Source: Zoogloeaceae bacterium
GTDB taxonomy: Bacteria; Pseudomonadota; Gammaproteobacteria; Burkholderiales; Rhodocyclaceae
Direction of reading: 5' to 3'
Assembly (NCBI GenBank): GCA_024235655.1
Contig: JACKLY010000003.1
Coordinates: 186,001 to 250,000, forward strand
Length of the DNA: 64,000 nt
Program-made: the position numbers and the translations under genes
Notes under the pieces: generated by a model
What the model was told of the DNA's origin: nothing
The model's input: only the letters and a program-made list of their open reading frames with translations
The model's database searches: none
In this document: positions 36,847-47,080 of the stretch, one piece after another
Layout: the number at the start of each line of letters is the position of its first letter
Position numbering within the stretch: the first letter of the stretch is position 1

Positions 36847-37698
36847 TTATTGCTCCTTCTTCGGAATCAAAATTTCGTCGACGAATATGCGCGTACTTTG
36901 CGCATCGCTAGTGGCATTCATTTCTGGACAGATCGAATGACGAAGCCACGGCATCGACTGCCGTGGCGCATGGATGTAGCTCATCGCGTAGCGGGTCATT
37001 TCACCCAGCACGTCATTGGTTTGCAGGTCGAGCACCTTGACGGTGCTGCTGGCGAGCCACAAGGCCCGCTCTTCAGGAATGACGTGATCCTCGAAAGTCA
37101 CGGCATAGCGGGGCGGCGTCGGGCTGGGTGAGGGCACCTTGTCGAGTGACCAGCGATACACGTTAAGGTCGTAGTTCGGGTCTTTCTTCAATGCGAGCTG
37201 GACGTTATATGCGGTCGCATCCTTTTTTCCGACGACCTTCTCTGACCCCGCATACCGATACCGCTGCCCGTCCTTCGGGTCGATGACTTCGACCCAGCGG
37301 TAGCCAGGGAGACCGCCGGGGCGATTGTCGGTGGTGATGTAGCCACGGTGTTTAGAGTCAATTGGCCCCTGAGCAGGATATTCATAGCCAAGAAAGGTTC
37401 GAATGTACGAATCACCATAAAACTCCCTCCCAAACGCCGCCCCCGGCCAGTTAGGGTCGGCCAGTTCGCGGTCGCCGCGCGCCGGGCGCACCTTCATCAA
37501 CAGCACTCCCTCCACGTCCGGCACCGTCTTGTAGATCCTGATGCCGGCAACCTTCTCGCACCTTTCCTTGTAAACCGCCTCGGCCTCCTTGATCCTGGCG
37601 AGGTACTCGGTGCGATTGAGCGGGTCGTAGGCCTGCAGCGGCAGCGCCCAGCAGGCGGCGATCAGGATGAGCAGGTTGCGTCGATGCGTTGGTTTCAT
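36847..37698 (-). CDS. exported paralog array protein, copy 3 (putative immunity protein)
   Basis: 283 residues with the other leader type (MKPTHRRN, IAAC then ALPLQA). Core as in the other copies; own sequence at ~92-130 (FYGDSYIRTFLGYEYPAQGP), ~152-180 and the C-terminus (RHSICPEMNATSDAQSTRIF). Its ATG lies inside the stop of the truncated lipase-like gene (ATGA, 37695-37698), so the two are translationally coupled, as toxin/immunity pairs often are. Confidence 0.8.
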   Translation of the reverse strand: MKPTHRRNLLILIAACWALPLQAYDPLNRTEYLARIKEAEAVYKERCEKVAGIRIYKTVPDVEGVLLMKVRPARGDRELADPNWPGAAFGREFYGDSYIRTFLGYEYPAQGPIDSKHRGYITTDNRPGGLPGYRWVEVIDPKDGQRYRYAGSEKVVGKKDATAYNVQLALKKDPNYDLNVYRWSLDKVPSPSPTPPRYAVTFEDHVIPEERALWLASSTVKVLDLQTNDVLGEMTRYAMSYIHAPRQSMPWLRHSICPEMNATSDAQSTRIFVDEILIPKKEQ

Positions 37699-38315
37699 GC
37701 GGCTTGGCTCCAGGTCGCGTTGTTTCCAGCCCCGTTAAAGGTCACCACACGGTCGACGTTGCCGAGGGTGCCTTCCTCCTGGCGCAGGAGATTGAAGGCG
37801 GTGGCGAGGTGGCCGCCGAGGCTGTAGCCGGTGACACTGTAGTGGGCGTCGGCAGGCAACAGATTGCGCTGCTTCAGGCTGGCATACCACGCTTCCATGT
37901 CGTCGATCTGGCCGAAGGCCCAGCCGAATTCCTTGATCTCCATCGCGTTGGTCGCCACGCAGTCCCGCGCCGTGTCGTCGATGAATTCGGTCGAGCGGAA
38001 ACTGAGGGCGTACTCGTTGGTTTTCCTGTCCTGGAACAGCGTGCCGGAAAAACCTGTCGTGGTGTTCGAGATATGGTCGACAACGATCCAGTCCTGGACG
38101 AACTTCTCGGCTTCCGTTTCGGTGAAGCGGGTGGCGTGTTCGTTGCCGCCGGTGAGGATTTCCGTGGTCAGCGTTTTCGAATGACCGATCTCGAAGTCAG
38201 TCAGGCTGCCGGGATCTTGGTTGGGGGTTTCCTTCGCATTGAATTCGTATATCGCCTCAGCCGCAATTTGCAGATTGGCATACTTGAGCATTTCAGCAAT
38301 AGTTGGCGCGGTCAT
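37695..38315 (-). CDS. truncated lipase-like protein (putative toxin/effector remnant)
   Basis: 206 residues with a class 3 lipase-like core: LSFRSTEFIDDTARDCVATN and the nucleophile elbow SVTGYSLGGHLATAFNLL (serine ~173). It ends 30 residues later with VVTFNGAGNNATWSQAA; the aspartate and histidine of a lipase triad would lie beyond, so it is probably not an active enzyme. The last residues and bases (TGGAGCCAAGCCGCATGA) also end the frame before copy 4, which marks a recombination joint. No signal peptide. It starts one base after the copy 4 stop. Confidence 0.72.
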   Translation of the reverse strand: MTAPTIAEMLKYANLQIAAEAIYEFNAKETPNQDPGSLTDFEIGHSKTLTTEILTGGNEHATRFTETEAEKFVQDWIVVDHISNTTTGFSGTLFQDRKTNEYALSFRSTEFIDDTARDCVATNAMEIKEFGWAFGQIDDMEAWYASLKQRNLLPADAHYSVTGYSLGGHLATAFNLLRQEEGTLGNVDRVVTFNGAGNNATWSQAA

Positions 38316-38316
38316 C

Positions 38317-39162
38317 TTATTTCTCTCTTTTCGGAATCAGGATCTGGTCTACAAAATGGCGAGTTCTCGTGGCAGCGGGTCCATTCATCGTTGGGCACAC
38401 TGAATGGTTCAGCCACGGCATCGACTGCCGTGGCGCATGGATGTAGCTCATCGCATAGCGGGTCATTTCACCCAGCACGTCGTTGGTATGCAGGTCGAGT
38501 ACCTTGACGGTGCTGCTGGCGAGCCACAGGGCCCGCTCTTCAGGAATGACGTGATCCTCGAAAGTCACGGCATAGCGGGGCGGCGTCTGGCTGGGTGAGG
38601 GAACCTTGTCGAGTGACCAGCGATAGATGTTCATGTCGTATGCGGGGTCTTTTTCCAGCTCGGCCTTGTAGGCTTGCGGATTTTTCTTCCCGGAAGGTTT
38701 CTCTGACCCCGTATACCGATACCGCTGCCCGTCCTTCGGGTCGATGACTTCGACCCAGCGGTAGCCGGGGAGACCGTGGGGGTTCTTATCGGTGTTACTG
38801 ATTTGACCGCGATGCTGAGCATCAATGGGTCCTTGGGTCGGCACTTCGTTGCCAAGAAAAGAGGCGATGTAGCCGTCCCCTCGTCGCTCCCTCCCAAACG
38901 CTGCCCCCGGCCAGTTAGGGTCGGCCAGTTCGCGGTCGCCGCGCGCCGGTCGCACCTTCATCAACAGCACCCCCTCCACGTCCGGCACCGTCTTGTAGAT
39001 CTTGATGCCGGCAACCTTCTCGCACTTTTCCTTGTAAACCGCCTCAGCCTCCTTGATCTTGGCGAGGTACTCGGTGCGATTGAGCGGGTCGTAGGCCTGC
39101 AGCGGCAGCGCCCAGCAGGCGGCGATCAGGATGAGCAGGTTGCGTCGATGCGTTGGTTTCAT
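38317..39162 (-). CDS. exported paralog array protein, copy 4 (putative immunity protein)
   Basis: 281 residues, leader type MKPTHRRN as in copy 3. From residue ~24 to ~250 it is nearly identical to copy 2; the C-terminal ~25 residues (NHSVCPTMNGPAATRTRHFV) are its own. The start overlaps the stop of an upstream partial frame by 4 bases (39159-39162) in the same ATGA arrangement as copy 3. The leader matches copy 3 but the body matches copy 2, so the gene is mosaic. Confidence 0.8.
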   Translation of the reverse strand: MKPTHRRNLLILIAACWALPLQAYDPLNRTEYLAKIKEAEAVYKEKCEKVAGIKIYKTVPDVEGVLLMKVRPARGDRELADPNWPGAAFGRERRGDGYIASFLGNEVPTQGPIDAQHRGQISNTDKNPHGLPGYRWVEVIDPKDGQRYRYTGSEKPSGKKNPQAYKAELEKDPAYDMNIYRWSLDKVPSPSQTPPRYAVTFEDHVIPEERALWLASSTVKVLDLHTNDVLGEMTRYAMSYIHAPRQSMPWLNHSVCPTMNGPAATRTRHFVDQILIPKREK

Positions 39163-39311
39163 GCGGCTTGGCTCCAGCTGTTGTCGTTTTCAATTTGTTG
39201 GATAGCGGCATTGATCTGCCTGGGGGCTGCCCTACTCCATAGGGTGTCAACGGGATTGCCGAAAATGCTAATTTGTTCACCGCCGCTCAAACCGCACATA
39301 CAATCGCCTCC
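39159..39311 (-). pseudogene. 3' end of a lost toxin-like gene
   Basis: A frame of 50 residues from ATG 39311 (GGGGGCGAGAA upstream), or a longer frame through the htpG terminator. The final part NPVDTLWSRAAPRQINAAIQ to NDNSWSQAA ends with the same WSQAA and coupled ATGA as the truncated lipase gene. Best read as the C-terminus of another toxin joined here by recombination; a small genuine gene is possible. Confidence 0.5.
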
Positions 39312-39422
39312 CATTTCTCGCCCCCGCTTTTGATCATGGTGAAAAGGGGTCAGCTTCGTTTGGCCCACACCTCGACATTCAAAAAACAGAATGATGGCAT
39401 AACCCGAAGCCCTTCTCGACGT

Positions 39423-39452
39423 AAAAAAGCCCCGGGGGTCTCCCGGGGCTTT
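39423..39452 (-). terminator. rho-independent terminator after htpG
   Basis: GC stem AAGCCCCGGG/CCCGGGGCTT followed in the minus direction by TTTTTT, 40 bases after the htpG stop. It separates the housekeeping gene from the accessory array. Confidence 0.9.
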
Positions 39453-39491
39453 CTTTGAGGCGGGCGGTGCCGGCGCAGCCGGCGGCACACC

Positions 39492-41387
<1,896 letters not shown>

Positions 41388-41419
41388 TTAAAACACTCCG
41401 AAAAACAATTGTTTGCCGG

Positions 41420-41447
41420 AGATGGGGGCATTGCCAAAAATTTCAAG
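41420..41447 (-). promoter_or_regulatory. sigma32 heat-shock promoter of htpG
   Basis: On the minus strand CTTGAAA (41447-41441), 13-base spacer, CCCCATCT (41427-41420), a match to the RpoH consensus, ~33 bases before the htpG start. Its -35 overlaps the last codons of the upstream CBS/GGDEF gene. Confidence 0.82.
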
Positions 41448-43659
41448 CGCTTTCCGGCAAATCGCCCTCAGCGCTTTCAACCCGATTGCGACCATTGTTT
41501 TTGGCCGTATAGAGCGCGGCATCAGCACGTGCAACCATGCGATCCAGGGCTTCACCCGGTCGTGGTGCAGCAACGCCAATACTCGCAGTGAAGCTCAACA
41601 CGCCACCACCAAGCACAGGCACTTCGGCTGCCTCAACCGCCAGCCGCAAACGCTCTGCAGCCTCCAGACCACCTGCCAGATCAGTTTCCGGCAACATCGC
41701 GGCAAATTCTTCACCACCCACACGTCCGAGAATATCCACCTCGCGCATCTGTGCGCGCAAGACCCGGGCAAAAGTGCGCAGCGCCTCATCTCCCGTGCCG
41801 TGGCCAAATTCATCATTGATCCGTTTGAAACGATCCAGATCGATCATCAGCATTACGGAATCATGTTCAAAACGCCGTGCACGGCGTAACTCATCCTGTA
41901 CTCGGTCGAAAAAGGCGGCGCGATTATGAAGATTGGTCAGCAGATCCGTTGTCGCCAGACGGCGCAGATCGGCAATTTGCTGCCAGCGTTCGACCGCAAC
42001 CGAGGCCAGATGGGTAGCGTGGGCAATCACCTCCAGATCGGCAGCCTGCGGCGCACGTGACTCGGCAAAATAGATGGCAAACGTGCCCAGCACCTTGCGG
42101 TTACTCGAGAAGAAAGGCGTCGACCAGCAGGTGCGCAAACCGTATTTGAGCGGATGGCCGGCATACCCCTTCCATAATGGGCTGGTGGCAATATCTTCAA
42201 CAATCACCTGCTCACCACGAAAAGCGGCCGTGCCGCACGAGCCCACAGCAGGGCCGATGGCAACGCCATCAATGCCACGTACATATCCTTGCGGCAAACT
42301 GGGCGATGCGCCATTGCGCAAGCGATCCTCTTCCAGCAGCAGAATCGAACACATCGATTCCGGCAAGTGAACTTCCATGCGCTGACAAATCGCATTCAGC
42401 ACTACCGGCAACTCGGCACCACCGACAATCAGTTCCAGTACATGGTGGCTGCTCACCATCAAGGCATCGGCACGCTTCCAGTCACTGACATCAATCGAGG
42501 CGTTGATCAACAGGGAGTTCTCGCCCAGATTGACGGCCCGCTTGTGCTCGATCAGGGTTTGTCCGTTTGGACGCTGAATTTCACGCACCAATGTCTGGCC
42601 GCTGGCACGTGCGCGAGCATCATCCTCGGCATGACGCAGAATACAGTCCGGCTGAAGAAAGTCCTGAGCCGGCTTGCCAACAATCAGATCTCGGGGCAAT
42701 CCCAAGTCATCACCAACCATCTTGTTGGCCAGCAGAATTTTCCCTTCGGAATCCTTGACCATGACACTGATCGGCAGTGCATCGAGCACCGCCTCGGTAA
42801 TGCTGGACTGACGCTTTACCTGTGCTTCTGAAATGCGCAACTGCTCGGTTTGCTGACGCAACTCGGCACGCAGCTCACGAATATAACCTTCCTCAACACT
42901 ACCCATGATGTCGCTGAAGGAAAGCAGGCCAATGACTGTTCCATCATCATTGCTCACGCCCAGGTGACGAATGTGATGATTATGGAAAAGCTTGCGCGCA
43001 TTGAACAAGGAAGAACTGCGTGACACGGTGAGCAAAGGGAACGTTGCCAGATCACCCACGCTCGCGCCAAGCCGTCTTTCAGCCACAGCCCGCAGTACAT
43101 CGCGAGCGGTAATGATGCCGTAGCGCGTTGTATCGGCAAGCTCATCGACCACGACCAGTGCGTCGCAGCGCTGCTCAACCATCTGACGTCTGGCATCGAC
43201 AAGCTGCGTCCGTGCAGGCAACACCAGCGGCATTTCCTGAATCACCGAACCAACCTCGCGCACATGCACGAAGAACTCGACCCCCTGATGGTGAATTACA
43301 TCCGTTTGCGAAATCATGCCGACGGGCTTCTGACCGCCATTGACCACTACCATGTGCCGGATATTCGACACTCGCATGCGGTGTGCAGATTCACCCAGGG
43401 TTGCTGTAGCAGCAATGGTTTTTACCGGCGCACTCATGTAGTCACGAATGGGCCTTTCCAACTGATCCGATACATCCCAGGCCATGGTCAGCGCATCGGT
43501 TTCTGTCCAGATGCCACAAAGCACGCCATTATCGACAACGAGAATGGAGCCACAATGTGCCTCTCGCATCAGTTGTGCGGCATCGCCGACCGCAATATCC
43601 GGCCCACACTGCAGCAAGTCCCGGTGCATGAACTGCTCAATCGGCAAATCATTGGTCAC
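41443..43659 (-). CDS. CBS-PAS-GAF-GGDEF diguanylate cyclase
   Basis: 738 residues, soluble. Two pairs of CBS domains (~1-130, ~140-265), a short coiled coil ~265-285 (LRAELRQQTEQLRISEAQVK), a PAS domain ~288-400, GAF ~415-565, and a GGDEF domain with GRVGGEEF near 644, a functional variant. CBS domains often bind adenine nucleotides, so cyclase activity may follow energy state. Start is GTG 43659, which overlaps the greB stop by 4 bases; the gene is translated with greB. Confidence 0.9.
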   Translation of the reverse strand: MTNDLPIEQFMHRDLLQCGPDIAVGDAAQLMREAHCGSILVVDNGVLCGIWTETDALTMAWDVSDQLERPIRDYMSAPVKTIAATATLGESAHRMRVSNIRHMVVVNGGQKPVGMISQTDVIHHQGVEFFVHVREVGSVIQEMPLVLPARTQLVDARRQMVEQRCDALVVVDELADTTRYGIITARDVLRAVAERRLGASVGDLATFPLLTVSRSSSLFNARKLFHNHHIRHLGVSNDDGTVIGLLSFSDIMGSVEEGYIRELRAELRQQTEQLRISEAQVKRQSSITEAVLDALPISVMVKDSEGKILLANKMVGDDLGLPRDLIVGKPAQDFLQPDCILRHAEDDARARASGQTLVREIQRPNGQTLIEHKRAVNLGENSLLINASIDVSDWKRADALMVSSHHVLELIVGGAELPVVLNAICQRMEVHLPESMCSILLLEEDRLRNGASPSLPQGYVRGIDGVAIGPAVGSCGTAAFRGEQVIVEDIATSPLWKGYAGHPLKYGLRTCWSTPFFSSNRKVLGTFAIYFAESRAPQAADLEVIAHATHLASVAVERWQQIADLRRLATTDLLTNLHNRAAFFDRVQDELRRARRFEHDSVMLMIDLDRFKRINDEFGHGTGDEALRTFARVLRAQMREVDILGRVGGEEFAAMLPETDLAGGLEAAERLRLAVEAAEVPVLGGGVLSFTASIGVAAPRPGEALDRMVARADAALYTAKNNGRNRVESAEGDLPESA

Positions 43660-44216
43660 GATTCGAGGCTCCGATAAACCACACTGACAATGTCGACTTC
43701 GCGCAAACCCGCCGGGCTCTGGAAGCGAACGGAATCACCTTCTCTGGATTTGATGATGGCGCGCGCCAGCGGCGATATCCAGCTGATATGGCCGCGTGCC
43801 ATGTCTGTTTCATCAACACCGACGATCGTATACGTGCTTTCCTCACCCGCCTCATCGCTCAAGGTGACGGTAGCGCCAAAGAACACCTGATCCGTGCTTG
43901 TTTGATTCAAGGGGTCAACGATTTCTGCCAGATCAAGACGTTTGGTCAAAAAGCGGATACGCCGATCTATTTCACGCAGACGGCGCTTGCCGTAGATGTA
44001 GTCGCCATTTTCAGAGCGATCACCATTCGATGCCGCCCACGAAACAATCTCAACGACCTTGGGACGTTCAACCCGCAACAGATGATCAAACTCGGCCCGC
44101 AAGCGCGCGTGACCGGCAGGCGTGATGTAGTTTTTAGCGCCCTGGGGCAACTGCAGACCGGGCGAGGAGTCTTCCTCCTCATCCTGATCTGTTTCACGGG
44201 TGAACGCCTTGCTCAT
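43656..44216 (-). CDS. greB: transcript cleavage factor GreB
   Basis: 186 residues from ATG 44216. Rescues backtracked RNA polymerase. The N-terminal coiled coil (ITPAGHARLRAEFDHLLRVE ...) carries the acidic tip GDRSENGDYIYGKRRLREID with the catalytic D and E; FKBP-like C-terminus (ISWISPLARAIIKSREGDSV). An N-terminal acidic extension (TRETDQDEEEDSSPG) is present. A GTG start at 44234 is possible. The stop overlaps the start of the CBS-GGDEF gene. Confidence 0.93.
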   Translation of the reverse strand: MSKAFTRETDQDEEEDSSPGLQLPQGAKNYITPAGHARLRAEFDHLLRVERPKVVEIVSWAASNGDRSENGDYIYGKRRLREIDRRIRFLTKRLDLAEIVDPLNQTSTDQVFFGATVTLSDEAGEESTYTIVGVDETDMARGHISWISPLARAIIKSREGDSVRFQSPAGLREVDIVSVVYRSLES

Positions 44217-44315
44217 TGTTGCGCTGGATGGCACAGAAAAAGAAATGAAGCAGATATGATAAAGATTTTGGGCAGTGCCAATCTGATCTGTATCATTTTG
44301 CCGTGATATATGGCG

Positions 44316-45305
44316 CTATTTTCCCGGAACCGAACGGGGATCTGATTTCAGATTCGGGGTATTGCCGACCACGCGATTACGTCCTGATTTCTTTGCCTGA
44401 TAGGCTGCGGCATCGGTACGCCGTACCAGATCAATCGGCTTTTCCCCCGGAACATATTCACTGACACCAATGCTCAGGGTACAGCGCTTGATGCTTCCAT
44501 CCTCCTCGGGTGGCAAGGCTGCAAGGCGACGGAGCAAACGCTCAGCCGCTTCCACCGCCTGTTTGTGCCTGGCTTCCGGCATGAGGATGGCAAACTCATC
44601 ACCACCATAGCGGAAAGCCTTGTCGCTTGTACGCTTCCAGCCGAGAATCAATTCGCCCAGTTGGCGCAGCACCCGATCCCCTTCTATATGGCCATGGGTA
44701 TCGTTGATTGTCTTGAAGTGATCAATATCAACAATGACCAGAGAAAGCGGTCGCGCATAACGCGCAGCCCGGTCGACTTCATGTTCCAGCTGTTCGTAGA
44801 AATCACGGAAGTTGAACAACTGGGTCAATGAATCCGTACGGCTAAGCGTTTTGAAGCGCGCTTCACTTTCTTTCAGCGCATCTTCAGCAAGACGTCGGTC
44901 GGTAATGTCCTGCAAGGTTTCGATGGCACCAATGACAACCCCCTCCTCATCGCGCAGTGGCGCCGCCGTAAAGTACAACCAGCGTCCGTTACTGCCCAGT
45001 GTCGGAAAAAAGTCTTCTGCCTCGTAGGTACCGGGAATGGCTTGTGACGGCCGCAGCTTTCCTCGGTAGAGGCTATCTGCATCCTTATCCTCCGGATTAC
45101 GCAGCACAACGTCAGCCATCACCATGCGCGGACTGGAGTAAAAGGGTTGCCACTGGTTCTTGGTACCGACAATCGACTGTCGCGAAACGTTGGTCAATAT
45201 CTCGCAGGCACGATTCCAGTTGATGACACGATGCTCTGTATCGATCACAAAACTAGCCACTGGAAATGCTTCCAGAATCATGGCCGATATCTTGTTCGTT
45301 CCCAT
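44316..45305 (-). CDS. PAS-GGDEF diguanylate cyclase
   Basis: 329-residue soluble protein: PAS ~8-150 (FVIDTEHRVINWNRACE) and GGDEF domain ~165-320 with FRYGGDEF near 230. An RxxD inhibitory site (RTSD) lies five residues before the active motif, so product feedback is expected. Alone on the minus strand between greB and an AT-rich 249-base region (45306-45554) in which only a terminator is seen. Confidence 0.92.
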   Translation of the reverse strand: MGTNKISAMILEAFPVASFVIDTEHRVINWNRACEILTNVSRQSIVGTKNQWQPFYSSPRMVMADVVLRNPEDKDADSLYRGKLRPSQAIPGTYEAEDFFPTLGSNGRWLYFTAAPLRDEEGVVIGAIETLQDITDRRLAEDALKESEARFKTLSRTDSLTQLFNFRDFYEQLEHEVDRAARYARPLSLVIVDIDHFKTINDTHGHIEGDRVLRQLGELILGWKRTSDKAFRYGGDEFAILMPEARHKQAVEAAERLLRRLAALPPEEDGSIKRCTLSIGVSEYVPGEKPIDLVRRTDAAAYQAKKSGRNRVVGNTPNLKSDPRSVPGK

Positions 45306-45496
45306 GATCTCCCTCCAAACTGCCGATGCACGAATCTGTACAGGGCTTCTATAATTATGAATTATATCAAAATCGGATTCACATCAATTAGCCGATACTT
45401 ATAAAGACCCTTTTTAAATCAACCGTTTAATTTCACAATAAAACATTGTTTGATTTTTCAGACTACTCCAACCGTCGAAAAAAAACAGCGAAAGCT

Positions 45497-45521
45497 CAAA
45501 AAAATGCCCGCCGAAGCGGGC
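45497..45521 (-). terminator. rho-independent terminator after the peroxiredoxin-like gene
   Basis: Hairpin GCCCGC-CGAA-GCGGGC, followed in the minus direction by A then a run of T. It lies 34 bases after the stop of the peroxiredoxin-like gene. Confidence 0.85.
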
Positions 45522-45554
45522 GCTACCTGACAAATTATCCAAGCATCATGAACA

Positions 45555-46097
45555 TCAACTGGGTACCGGGCCGGTGTATTCACCCCGCGCCGGGTAATTG
45601 TTGTTGATCGCGAAATCAAGAGCGCCGACCAGATCGGTGAAGTTTGGCCGGGCAAACGGCATCGTCTGCACGGCGCCGTAATACAGGGTGCCATCTGCGC
45701 GCACAATGAAGACACCGGGCTCGGCAAAGATGGCCGGCTCTTCGATACCAATCGAGGTTTTGCCACGGCTCTCGGTCGTATAGAGCCCCCACTCACGTGC
45801 ATTGGTCAGCGAAACGCCATAACCGATCGCCAGCTTGTCCGCCTTGATCTTCTTAACCATTTCCGCTGCCCGCTCAGCGACATCCGTGGAGACGGCAATT
45901 GTTTTTACACCACGCGCTTCAAACTCGGGAACCAGACGTTCCAACTCCATCAGGTATTTGGCACAAATCGGGCAATGCAGGCCACGATAAAAAACCACCA
46001 GCGTGAACTTCTCGCCGGCATTGCTGGCGAGGTCAAAACGGCCATGCGCTACGGTTTCTACATTGAGCGACGGTACTTGTTGGCGGGGGATCAGCAT
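45555..46097 (-). CDS. AhpC/TSA-family peroxiredoxin-like protein
   Basis: 180 residues, thioredoxin fold, with FYRGLHCPICAKYLMELERL (~37-56). The CPxC pair takes the place of the peroxidatic cysteine region, as in the peroxiredoxin-like/redoxin group rather than classic AhpC. ATG 46097 has AAGGAG upstream. Probably reduces peroxides or disulfides in the cytoplasm. Divergent from the AraC-family gene, which may control it. Confidence 0.82.
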   Translation of the reverse strand: MLIPRQQVPSLNVETVAHGRFDLASNAGEKFTLVVFYRGLHCPICAKYLMELERLVPEFEARGVKTIAVSTDVAERAAEMVKKIKADKLAIGYGVSLTNAREWGLYTTESRGKTSIGIEEPAIFAEPGVFIVRADGTLYYGAVQTMPFARPNFTDLVGALDFAINNNYPARGEYTGPVPS

Positions 46098-46225
46098 TTT
46101 TTCTCCTTGGGGTTGATCTATGCATCAGACGATTACAGGATAATGTATTCGTGGCAACAATAAGTACGCTTTTGTTTGCATTTCGTACATACTCTTTGGT
46201 ATCCACCTACCGACATCACTTCTCC

Positions 46226-47038
46226 ATGACTCGCCTGGATCGTCTATCCGCCCTGCTCAATGGCTTCACTGCCCATGTCGAGATCCCCCATGCCGGGGTA
46301 CTCACCAAGCCGCAGACCTTTGTTGCAACAGCAGGCAAGCATCTTGATCTGCACTTGATCCTGTCGGGTAGCACCCGCTTCAATGCACCGCGGATCACTG
46401 CGGATTTGCACGCACCTGGAGCACTTGTCGCGCGCACAATCGATGCGTATCAACTGCAACCTCAACCCGAAGCTCAGTTGCTGTCTGCACGGCTGTCGCT
46501 CTCCGGGCCATCGGGAAAACTGTTGCTGGACGCCTTCAGTGAACCGGTCCTTCTGAAACTCGACGAAGGTGGCGATGATCTTTCGCACTTGATGGCACTG
46601 GCCAAGGTCGAGCTATCTCACCCTCGCTGCGGCCATGGTGCGCTGCTTGCACGTGTGGGCGACATCATGTTGATTACCCTGCTGCGTCACATCATTGCCC
46701 GGCCGGGAATCGGTAATGGCCTGCTCTCGGCGCTGGCCGATCCGCGCATTGCACAAACCGTTGTCGCCATGCATGAGCAACCCGCCATGCCGTGGACACT
46801 GGAATCCATGGCGGATACTGCGGGCATGTCACGTACCGCATTTTCCACGACCTTCCGGGAACGCATGGGCCTTACCCCCGGCAACTACCTCAGCAAGTTG
46901 CGACTGGGCATTGCGGAGCAAAGCGTTACCGCGGGGGAAGGTTTGAAGCGTGCAGCGCAGGCTGCCGGTTACGCCAGCCCGGCGGCGCTATCACGAGCAC
47001 TTTCGCGTCAACGGGAAAAAGCAGGCCCGGCACGATAG
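46226..47038 (+). CDS. AraC-family transcriptional regulator
   Basis: 270 residues from ATG 46226; the frame opens at 46151 but that extension is not typical. N-terminal cupin-like domain ~1-165 of the AraC_binding_2/cupin_6 type, with PHAGVLTKPQTFVATAG and HPRCGHGALLARVGDIMLI; C-terminal helix-turn-helix pair ~185-265 (MADTAGMSRTAFSTTFRERM and AGYASPAALSRALSR). Divergent from the peroxiredoxin-like gene with a 128-base gap, likely its regulator. Confidence 0.87.
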   Translation: MTRLDRLSALLNGFTAHVEIPHAGVLTKPQTFVATAGKHLDLHLILSGSTRFNAPRITADLHAPGALVARTIDAYQLQPQPEAQLLSARLSLSGPSGKLLLDAFSEPVLLKLDEGGDDLSHLMALAKVELSHPRCGHGALLARVGDIMLITLLRHIIARPGIGNGLLSALADPRIAQTVVAMHEQPAMPWTLESMADTAGMSRTAFSTTFRERMGLTPGNYLSKLRLGIAEQSVTAGEGLKRAAQAAGYASPAALSRALSRQREKAGPAR

Positions 47039-47080
47039 TCACGCACGGCTCGCTCTCTACGGCAAAGGGAAAATCAGAGA

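Noticed and set aside
35058..39162. Possible CRISPR or tandem-repeat array because of repeated sequence
   Set aside because: The repeats are whole coding genes of ~850 bases with leaders and stops, not short repeats with spacers. No cas genes are near.
39159..39488. A 109-codon gene on the minus strand
   Set aside because: The first part runs through the htpG terminator; only the last ~50 codons are treated as meaningful.
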